Part shown: positions 58,167-64,000 of the stretch, one piece after another | How positions within the stretch are numbered: position 1 is the first letter of the stretch | How the letters are laid out: each line of letters begins with the position of its first letter | Assembly (NCBI GenBank): GCA_963667075.1 | Contig: OY762938.1 | Location: forward strand, 930,001-994,000 | Source of the DNA: G963667075 sp963667075 | GTDB lineage: Bacteria > Pseudomonadota > Alphaproteobacteria > Micavibrionales > Micavibrionaceae | Reading direction: 5' to 3' | DNA: 64,000 nucleotides | Made by a program: the position numbers and the translations under genes | Notes under the pieces: generated by a model | What the model saw: only the letters and a program-made list of their open reading frames with translations | Told to the model about the DNA's origin: nothing | The model's database searches: none

Positions 58167-58772
58167 ATGAAAAAAATATTTTTAAACTTTATTTTGATTG
58201 CAGGGATTGCGTTGGTTTCTCTTTCTACCGCGCAGCTTGCAAAAGCCGCTACGCTTACGAATTTTACTGATCTGGGCCTTATTGAAACAAACGGAACGGT
58301 TTCTGGCGAAACTTTCCTTGGTGGTGCGGTTGTCAACCAGATTTCTGGCTCATTGGCATCCGGTACTATGGCCGTTTTTTCCTATAGTTTCCCAAATAAT
58401 GCGATGGCCGAACTTGTCAGCGGCGGGCTAACAGTAGATACAAACTACGGTCTTAGCGGCAATACAAAAGTTGCTGACTATGTGGGTAGTGCCACTGGTT
58501 TTTCCGGTAACGTCTATTCTTCACCACTGGTTTTTGTCAGTGCTCAGATTGATGCCTCAGGAAAAACAGCCACAGCGACTATTAAAAACCTGTCTTCCGG
58601 TACGCTTGATTTTGTGAACATGCTTTATGGCCTCATAAATGATTATAACGTAACAGGAACACTGGTTTCTTACGAAGTATCTAATGTGCCAGTTCCTGCT
58701 GCTCTGCCATTGTTTGGCTTAGGCTTTGGTGCTGTCGCTTTCGGTGCACGCAAAAAAAGAAAAACAGCATAA
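58167..58772 (+). CDS. Exported protein with a VPLPA-CTERM-like sorting signal
   Basis: This 201-aa protein has a signal peptide (about 1-28, ending A-K-A-A), a beta-rich Ser/Gly/Thr-rich body without Cys, and a C-terminal tripartite tail: V-P-V-P-A-A-L-P-L-F-G-L-G-F-G-A, a short hydrophobic helix and a basic R-K-K-R-K end. This is the layout of PEP-CTERM/VPLPA-CTERM proteins, sorted by an exosortase and usually linked to exopolysaccharide. No exosortase gene is in this window. TTAGGAAGG is the ribosome site. It has its own terminator. Confidence 0.83.
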   Translation: MKKIFLNFILIAGIALVSLSTAQLAKAATLTNFTDLGLIETNGTVSGETFLGGAVVNQISGSLASGTMAVFSYSFPNNAMAELVSGGLTVDTNYGLSGNTKVADYVGSATGFSGNVYSSPLVFVSAQIDASGKTATATIKNLSSGTLDFVNMLYGLINDYNVTGTLVSYEVSNVPVPAALPLFGLGFGAVAFGARKKRKTA

Positions 58773-58800
58773 GAAAGATTTTTCTTTATTATAAGATTGA

Positions 58801-58830
58801 AAAGACGCTTGAGTTCAGGCGTCTTTTTTT
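58801..58830 (+). terminator. Intrinsic terminator after the VPLPA-CTERM gene
   Basis: AAAGACGC and GCGTCTTT pair perfectly around a 10-nt loop and run into TTTT, 28 bases after the stop. Confidence 0.92.
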
Positions 58831-58890
58831 GTTTCATAGATACGCGCCCTCTTATCGCTAATCAGATCCTATTAAAAACGGAAGAGCCAA

Positions 58891-59598
58891 ATGACAAACC
58901 TTGAAACATCCCCCCCCAAAAAAAATGAGTCCGCTTTTAAGCTCTTAACATTATTTCTGATCCTAAACATAACTTTTCAGCTTATATCCGATGTCACAGC
59001 TGGAAAATTGGTTATGATCTTTGGCTATGGCGTTTCCGTTACGGTACTTTATTTTCCTGTTGTCTATATCATTTCGGATGTTGTAACCGAAGTCTATGGA
59101 TACGCACGTGCACGAAAAATATTATGGTACACACTACTGGCCTCTGTCATCGCAGGCATAATGTATCAGGTCGCCGTTGCTGTTCCACCGGCAAGCTTTT
59201 TTACAAATCAGGAGGCTTACGCTACCGTTTTCGGGATCGTTCCCAGAGTACTGGTCGGCGGCTGGGTCGCGGTCTTCTTTGGTGATATCGCAAACAATTA
59301 TGCGTTGGCTAAACTTAAAATCCTGATGAAGGGCAAATTGTTATGGGTAAGAACAATTGCCTCTACCATTGCAGGGCAACTCGTCAATACCGCAGCTTTT
59401 TATTTGATTGCATTAAGCGGCGTTCTGCCTGGCAATGTATTAATCGAATCCATCATTGCTGGCTGGATCCTTAAAACACTGGTCGAAGTCATCATGACCC
59501 CGGTAACCTATTTTGTTATTCGGCAGGTTAAAATAATTGAAGGGGTTGATTACTATGACAATGACACCAATTTCAATCCCTTCATATTAGGCAAATGA
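58891..59598 (+). CDS. Queuosine precursor transporter family (YhhQ/VUT) protein
   Basis: This 235-aa protein has about six membrane spans and the VUT family features: I-S-D-V-T-A-G-K-L, P-V-V-Y-I-I-S-D-V-V-T-E-V-Y-G-Y-x-x-A-R-K, and K-T-L-V-E-V-I-M-T-P-V-T-Y near the end. YhhQ takes up preQ0/preQ1 for queuosine tRNA modification. I looked for a preQ1 riboswitch in the 60 bp between the upstream terminator and the start and saw none. The C-terminal D-Y-Y-D-N-D-T-N-F-N-P-F tail is typical. It converges with the next gene. Confidence 0.9.
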   Translation: MTNLETSPPKKNESAFKLLTLFLILNITFQLISDVTAGKLVMIFGYGVSVTVLYFPVVYIISDVVTEVYGYARARKILWYTLLASVIAGIMYQVAVAVPPASFFTNQEAYATVFGIVPRVLVGGWVAVFFGDIANNYALAKLKILMKGKLLWVRTIASTIAGQLVNTAAFYLIALSGVLPGNVLIESIIAGWILKTLVEVIMTPVTYFVIRQVKIIEGVDYYDNDTNFNPFILGK

Positions 59599-59610
59599 TA
59601 AAGGCCTTAC

Positions 59611-60369
59611 TTACGTGCGCCAGGATTTCGGCCATAAGATCCAGTTCTTTACAAACATGTACCGTCTGATCGGTGTTTTGACCACGAGGATTAAAATACC
59701 GATAGACAGCAAACACCACACAGCCGGCATTTCATTAAAATCGCTTGTCAGTGCCATCGCCAAAAGAAGCCCCACGATAAAATGATATGCTGTAAAACGC
59801 CATGACCCGTAAAGAAGAGGAAACAGAAAGCCCACCAGAACATAGGTCGGAAATGTCGTGACAATATACCCGACATTTTGAGGCAATTTAGTCACAAAGC
59901 TTGTAAGACCGTTAAGGGGCAGTTCCCACGCAATATGCCAACTACCACTCACAGAACATAAGGCCTCTCCGCATAAAAGACTGCCCTTTGGACAATGCCC
60001 AGCCCATTCGAACGGATAAAGCTGAAACAACATAAACACGCTTGATGCAAAACAGAAAAAATAAACCGGATACTGAATCTTCAGCCGCACTTTGTCTGGT
60101 ATAAAATACATGGAGAGCATATTGATAAAAAAGGGCTGGAAAACAATGTGGTAGTAGCCAAACAATGTCGCAATCTGGTTAGACGCCAGCGCACAGTCAT
60201 CTATAACGGCATAAGTAAACCCCTGAAGCATCTCCATCAACGAGAAATAGGCAAGAGCCATATACAAACGAGGGCTTTCTTTCTTATAGGCCGCATACCC
60301 CGTCGTCGCCAACCCGACAGACGCCAAAACAAAAGACGCTTCACCACTCCAGCACATAAAAAACCTCAC
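59611..60369 (-). CDS. Polytopic membrane protein (DUF5765-like)
   Basis: This 252-aa protein (or 248 aa from the Met at 60357) has about seven membrane spans. The M-C-W-S-G-E-A-S-F start and A-L-A-Y-F-S-L-M-E-M-L-Q-G segment recall the DUF5765 family from memory, a group of uncharacterised membrane proteins. Several Cys and His residues are scattered in loops. It ends 12 bp from the convergent YhhQ gene. No function is known to me. Confidence 0.7.
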   Translation of the reverse strand: MRFFMCWSGEASFVLASVGLATTGYAAYKKESPRLYMALAYFSLMEMLQGFTYAVIDDCALASNQIATLFGYYHIVFQPFFINMLSMYFIPDKVRLKIQYPVYFFCFASSVFMLFQLYPFEWAGHCPKGSLLCGEALCSVSGSWHIAWELPLNGLTSFVTKLPQNVGYIVTTFPTYVLVGFLFPLLYGSWRFTAYHFIVGLLLAMALTSDFNEMPAVWCLLSIGILILVVKTPIRRYMFVKNWILWPKSWRT

Positions 60370-60494
60370 ACAATATTTTATATATATCCAAACTATAGAT
60401 AACTTTTACTTTAATATCAAACCATTAGGGCCTTAACTCACAGTTAATTTTATGATTCAATAGTCTGGTAATTTGATACGAAAGGAGCCAGACT

Positions 60495-60858
60495 ATGTCC
60501 CGTTATTTTTATCTGTCCGACAATCAATGGACTGCTATCCGACCTCATCTTCCACCTGACAGAGGGCGCAAGCCTCGCGTGGACGACAGACGTATATAAG
60601 TGGCATAAGCCGGGACGAAAGAAACACTAAACTTCACGCTATCATTGATAGCCAGTGCAGACCTCTTGCTCTTTATATCACACCGGGGCAACAGTCGGAC
60701 ATTATGGGCGCTGTTGCTTTGTCCGGTTCATTGCTACCATACTCACCAGACCTTAATCCCATCGAACACAAATGGGCTCAGGCAAAAAACCTCAGAAGAA
60801 AACGTCAAACCTCCATCGACGAACTCTTCGGCGTCGAATCAATCTTATTTGGATAGGC
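60495..60858 (+). pseudogene. Decayed IS transposase
   Basis: Two pieces remain. The first (60495-60599) reads M-S-R-Y-F-Y-L-S-D-N-Q-W-T-A-I-R-P-H-L-P, the start of an IS5-type transposase, and ends in a stop. The second (about 60614-60856) reads A-L-Y-I-T-P-G-Q-Q-S-D, from the DDE domain, then jumps to L-P-Y-S-P-D-L-N-P-I-E-H-K-W-A-Q-A-K, the C-terminal Glu motif. The catalytic middle is deleted. No clear terminal repeats remain. It borders the reverse transcriptase island. Confidence 0.75.
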
Positions 60859-60981
60859 TATAAGTCCGAAATCGGGCGGTGATAAGGTTTTACAATCACC
60901 CCCAGCCCCATTCTTCACTTACTGGTCAGACGCCGGATGAGTTGTATACGAACAGCGTGACTTTACAGGAAAGGATAAGAG

Positions 60982-61098
60982 ATGTATAAGAATTTTACGA
61001 GTGTGCAGTGTAGTTTTTACCATCTTAAAATCGCCGCTTACCTGTTAATAAACAGGACCTCAACCGCCACCGAAGCTCTCAAGGAGGCCGTGGGATGA
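60982..61098 (+). CDS. 38-codon small ORF overlapping the reverse transcriptase start
   Basis: An ATG at 60982, with AGGATAAGAG upstream, opens 38 codons (M-Y-K-N-F-T-S-V-Q-C-S-F-Y-H-L-K...) ending in TGA that overlaps the reverse transcriptase ATG (ATGA). The AAGGAGG that serves the reverse transcriptase lies inside its last codons. The overlap suggests translational coupling, as a leader peptide or a small partner protein. Alternatively the stretch is part of a structured RNA and the ORF is accidental; a CCTGTT/AACAGG hairpin sits inside it at 61041-61056. Confidence 0.45.
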   Translation: MYKNFTSVQCSFYHLKIAAYLLINRTSTATEALKEAVG

Positions 61099-62681
61099 AG
61101 AACTTACTCGAAGAAGCAGAAGAGCTAAAAGAAACTGAGCCAGATGTTGAGGTTGTCGAAGTTGTTGATGCCGTTGCTGATAGCCGCAGCATTATTGACA
61201 TGAGTCATGATGAGGCTAAAGCCTATTTCTTGAAGGAGGAAAGTTACTGCAATTTTGATTTGCCACCATATTTTAAGTTTCAAGCCATTCTTTCGGAAGT
61301 TAATACTGCGCTTTCAAGCAAGCAACTCTCTGAATATAAGCAAGGCAATCCCAGAGAATATGATGATATAAATTATAAGGTATTGAACAACAAGGATGGC
61401 CGCTATGCTTGGCGACCAATGCAGCTTATTCATCCGGTGCTTTATGTTTCATTGGTTCATAACCTGACAACGGAAGCGAATTGGAAGTTAATTTGTGGTA
61501 GATTTAAAGAGTTTTCCGATAATCCAAAAATTGAATGTATAAGCCTGCCCCGTGAGTCTTTATCTGAAAACTCAGATAAAGCAGAGCAGATTACGAATTG
61601 GTGGTTGGAAGTCGAGCAGAAATCTATCGAATTAGCTCTGGATTATGAGTGTCTTGCCCATACAGATATTACAGATTGTTACGGTGCAATTTACACCCAT
61701 TCGACTGCATGGGCATTGCACGACAAAGGTTTTATGAAGGAGAGGAAAAATAGAAACAATAAAGACCTTCTCGGAAATATAGTGGATTGTCATTTACAGG
61801 ATATGTCCCACGGGCAGACAAACGGTATTCCTCAAGGCTCAGCTCTGATGGATTTTATTGCAGAGATGGTATTGGGATATGCGGATTTTCTTTTGTCTGA
61901 AGAAATTAAAAAAACCGATATAAAAGACTATAAAATTATTCGCTATCGTGATGATTACAGAATTTTTACAAACAATCCTCGGGAAAGTGAAAAAATAATA
62001 AAGTTTATTACTGAGATTATGATTGGCCTTGGTCTAAAGCTGAGCGCCGAAAAAACGAAAGCGATGACAGAGGTCATTCAAGGTTCTATTAAAAGCGATA
62101 AGCTTTATTGGATGAGACAGAAACAGCGTGAAGGAAGCCTTCAGAAACATTTTCTCATCATCCACGGCTTGGCGAATGAATACCCTAATTCAGGAAGTTT
62201 GACTAGAGCTTTAAAAGACTATTATGCGCGACTTGTGAAGTTTAGCAAATTTCAAGAAAGCGTTATCCCTCTCATAAGTATTGCAACGGATATTGCAAAT
62301 AGAAATCCGCGTACTTATCCTTATGCGGCAGCTATTATCAGTTTGTTGCTTAAATTCGTAAACCCAGATGACCAAAAGCGCGTAATGATTGATAAGATCA
62401 TAGGAAAGTTTAAAAATATTCCCAATACGGGGCATCTTTTGATTTGGTTGCAGCGTATTACGCTTGGTTTTAAGGCCGAATATTCTTTTGAGGAACCTTT
62501 GTGTGAGGTTGCCTCGGGCAAGGATATACAAATCTGGAATAATTCTTGGTTGAACGCGTATATGCAGAATATAGTTTCCGCAAAGAAAATTATTGATAAA
62601 ACTTGTATAGAGAATCTTCCAGAGTCTATTAGCAAGGAAGAGGTAGCCTTATTTAAAACGGATTTTAATAGCGATGACTAA
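61095..62681 (+). CDS. Reverse transcriptase of the unknown-group/defence (DRT/Abi) type
   Basis: This 528-aa protein has an acidic N-terminal tail (1-45), a reverse transcriptase domain (about 90-330) and a helical C-terminal region of about 200 aa without a recognised domain. Catalytic motifs: T-D-I-T-D (Asp191, Asp194), N-G-I-P-Q-G-S (243-249), Y-R-D-D (284-287, in place of the common Y-A-D-D or Y-V-D-D) and L-G-L-K-L-S-A-E-K-T-K (312-322). The early R-P-M-Q-L-I-H-P-V-L-Y segment is typical of unknown-group reverse transcriptases, several of which protect against phage. The maturase and HNH domains of group II introns are absent. AAGGAGG lies eight bases before the ATG. It is AT-rich relative to neighbours and lies next to a transposase remnant, suggesting transfer. 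Confidence 0.85.
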   Translation: MKNLLEEAEELKETEPDVEVVEVVDAVADSRSIIDMSHDEAKAYFLKEESYCNFDLPPYFKFQAILSEVNTALSSKQLSEYKQGNPREYDDINYKVLNNKDGRYAWRPMQLIHPVLYVSLVHNLTTEANWKLICGRFKEFSDNPKIECISLPRESLSENSDKAEQITNWWLEVEQKSIELALDYECLAHTDITDCYGAIYTHSTAWALHDKGFMKERKNRNNKDLLGNIVDCHLQDMSHGQTNGIPQGSALMDFIAEMVLGYADFLLSEEIKKTDIKDYKIIRYRDDYRIFTNNPRESEKIIKFITEIMIGLGLKLSAEKTKAMTEVIQGSIKSDKLYWMRQKQREGSLQKHFLIIHGLANEYPNSGSLTRALKDYYARLVKFSKFQESVIPLISIATDIANRNPRTYPYAAAIISLLLKFVNPDDQKRVMIDKIIGKFKNIPNTGHLLIWLQRITLGFKAEYSFEEPLCEVASGKDIQIWNNSWLNAYMQNIVSAKKIIDKTCIENLPESISKEEVALFKTDFNSDD

Positions 62682-62728
62682 AATCACAGAAAACCAGAGA
62701 CCGTTCCAAATTCTGTGCCGGTGATTTT
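62680..62728 (+). other. Hairpin at the reverse transcriptase stop codon
   Basis: AAAATCAC and GTGATTTT pair perfectly, with an inner CAGAA/TTCTG stem beside a 5-nt bulge. The right arm ends in TTTT, so it can act as a terminator or as the 3' part of an RNA element. Confidence 0.6.
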
Positions 62729-63040
62729 TACACTTAATCCCTATAAAAACACACTTTTTTCTTTATGCCCACTTTTCTCTCAATTTTTCGGGATGTTCCA
62801 TCATACAAAAAGGTGGTCTGACATATAGTAGAAAATTTGTTATTTTTGTACCTAATGCCGCTTTGATCGCTCGAATTTCTCGGGTGCCGCATGTCTCTAT
62901 GACATTACACCGAAATCTATGGACAGATCGGCATTAAACGGCGTAACTAACGCAACGACAGGAGACTGAACAGGCATAAAAATAAAGGCTCCCTCTCTAG
63001 CAAATAAAAACCATCCTATATGAAGTTTAGTTTTTACACC
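62729..63040. other. Gene-free stretch with a long-range inverted repeat
   Basis: No gene is evident here. TAATGCCG (62853-62860) and CGGCATTA (62929-62936) are perfect complements enclosing about 68 nt, which include an ATGTC/GACAT hairpin. A structured RNA or the remains of a mobile-element end are both possible. Confidence 0.45.
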
Positions 63041-64000
63041 TTATTCAAACAAAGGGCGTTCAGATAGCTTAAACTGCTCAGGGTCCAGTCTGCCAACATT
63101 TTCGAAATAGGTGCAGTTTCTGCCATTGTTTTTAGACAGATAAAGCTGCGCATCCGCCCGCTTTAGAATTTCTTCATTCGTATAACTGCCGTGATCAATA
63201 ACCACGCCACCAATAGAAGAGGAAACATTGATCTGCCCGCCAGGGGCACCGCATTTGAATGGGTTTTCGCAAATCTCACGGCGGAGACGCTCAGCCACGA
63301 ACTGTGCCATCTCTTCTGTAACATCGGGCAAAAGCGCAACAAATTCTTCACCACCAAGGCGCGCCACGAGGTCAAAGCTCCGTAGGTTATCCTTGATACG
63401 AAAGGAAAATGTTTTCAGAATTTCATCACCAACACCGTGACCATATGTATCATTCACGTGCTTGAAATGGTCGATATCCATATAGAGCACGCCCAGCGCC
63501 TTTTTGCTTGTCTGATTATTCTGGAGCAGTTTTTGTAAGTGAACCTCGAAGTAACGGCGATTATAAAGTCCGGTAAGCTGGTCAGTCAGTGCCATAGACA
63601 AGCTGATCTCATAATTCGCACGCAAGCGTTCCTGAAACCGTTTGCGTCTAATCTGGGAACGCGCACGACTTAGAAGTTCGTTCTTTTCAATAGGCCGTAA
63701 AATATAGTCATGCGCGCCAATTTCTAATCCATGGGCCACACGCGGCATATCTTCTTCTGTCGCGAGCATAATAATGGGTACCGCCCGAGTCTTTTCATTA
63801 GAGCGCAGATGAGAACACAACCGCAGACCATCTTCCCCGCCAAGATCCAGACTCACAATCACAAGGTCAAAACTGTGTTCCTTGGTCTGTTCTACAGCCC
63901 GAATTCCGGTATCGACAGAAATAATTACATCATTATCTTTTTTGAGCGTATCTGTAATTTTATCTACTTCAAACCCCTGATCATTCACGATCAGGATTTT
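63041..64000 (-). CDS. pleD: PleD-like diguanylate cyclase response regulator, C-terminal part (cut by window edge)
   Basis: The frame is open to the right edge, beginning K-I-L-I-V-N-D-Q-G there, so about 319 residues are visible. They comprise a receiver-like domain (F-D-L-V-I-V-S-L-D-L-G-G-E-D-G-L) matching the second, adaptor receiver of PleD, and a GGDEF domain with D-x-L-T-G-L-Y-N-R-R-Y-F, M-D-I-D-H-F-K and active site G-G-E-E-F. An inhibitory RxxD site (R-S-F-D) precedes G-G-E-E-F. It makes cyclic di-GMP, which in Alphaproteobacteria controls the switch between flagellate and attached life. The first receiver is expected beyond the edge. Confidence 0.88.
   Translation of the reverse strand, partial: KILIVNDQGFEVDKITDTLKKDNDVIISVDTGIRAVEQTKEHSFDLVIVSLDLGGEDGLRLCSHLRSNEKTRAVPIIMLATEEDMPRVAHGLEIGAHDYILRPIEKNELLSRARSQIRRKRFQERLRANYEISLSMALTDQLTGLYNRRYFEVHLQKLLQNNQTSKKALGVLYMDIDHFKHVNDTYGHGVGDEILKTFSFRIKDNLRSFDLVARLGGEEFVALLPDVTEEMAQFVAERLRREICENPFKCGAPGGQINVSSSIGGVVIDHGSYTNEEILKRADAQLYLSKNNGRNCTYFENVGRLDPEQFKLSERPLFE

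Noticed and set aside
58831..58890. preQ1 riboswitch upstream of the YhhQ transporter
   Set aside because: Only about 60 bp separate the upstream terminator and the ATG, and no preQ1 stem plus A-rich tail pattern is visible.
61095..62681. Group II intron maturase, retron or diversity-generating retroelement
   Set aside because: There is no maturase or HNH domain, no intron RNA ends, no retron msr-msd layout that I can see, and no variable/template repeat pair nearby.

Overview
This window looks like chromosome of a free-living, flagellated alphaproteobacterium of moderate GC. The evidence is an unsplit 16S-tRNA-Ile-tRNA-Ala-23S-5S operon, a heme cluster of hemC-hemD-Mic60-like-hemY divergent from tsaD-gpsA, rnd divergent from aspS, and flgK-flgL. 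A Micavibrio-like or rhodospirilloid lineage is possible, but I could not run a 16S comparison.

Layout. (1) 1-4.9 kb, minus strand: part of a type IVB (Dot/Icm, IncI-Tra-like) secretion system in the canonical order dotI-dotH-dotG-dotF, closed by a terminator. One more exported protein is cut by the left edge. (2) 5.1-14.6 kb, plus strand: a tight five-gene operon of exported paralogues, divergent from the dot genes. Four are about 430 aa with an N-terminal Cys cluster. The fifth is 1413 aa and joins the same C-terminal domain to about 1000 residues of 13-residue repeats. I recognise no family for them; they are the best candidate for an undescribed system. (3) 14.8-18.4 kb: flgK and flgL. 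(4) 18.5-23.8 kb: a sugar cluster (cupin, ROK kinase, HAD hydrolase, AGE-family epimerase). The epimerase gene is split by an IS5/IS427-type element that is itself split by an IS630 element. (5) 23.9-29.9 kb: rnd, aspS, a TerC-like protein and a malic-enzyme-like protein with an added membrane anchor. (6) 30-35.7 kb: the rRNA operon on the minus strand with tandem promoters and a terminator. (7) 35.7-45.5 kb: MTA phosphorylase, a kinase remnant next to a four-hairpin repeat, then polysaccharide genes (SLBB export protein, glycosyltransferases, Wzz-like and Wzy/WaaL-like proteins). (8) 45.7-50.3 kb: a hypothetical protein, a rhomboid protease and a sodium:solute symporter. (9) 48.9-55.8 kb: heme/Mic60 genes, tsaD and gpsA. 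(10) 56-60.4 kb: acs, a VPLPA-CTERM-like surface protein, a YhhQ transporter and a membrane protein. (11) 60.5-63 kb: an accessory island with a decayed transposase and an unknown-group/defence-type reverse transcriptase preceded by a 38-codon overlapping small ORF and flanked by hairpins. (12) 63.0 kb to the end: the C-terminal part of a PleD-like diguanylate cyclase.

How the parts fit: the dot genes and the divergent paralogue operon probably form one secretion or surface-structure locus. The cupin, kinase, epimerase and HAD genes probably served mannose/fructose-type sugar interconversion before the epimerase was disrupted. The 37-45 kb genes build and export a surface glycan. The reverse transcriptase island resembles phage-defence cargo. 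All functional statements come from reading the sequence; no database search was run.
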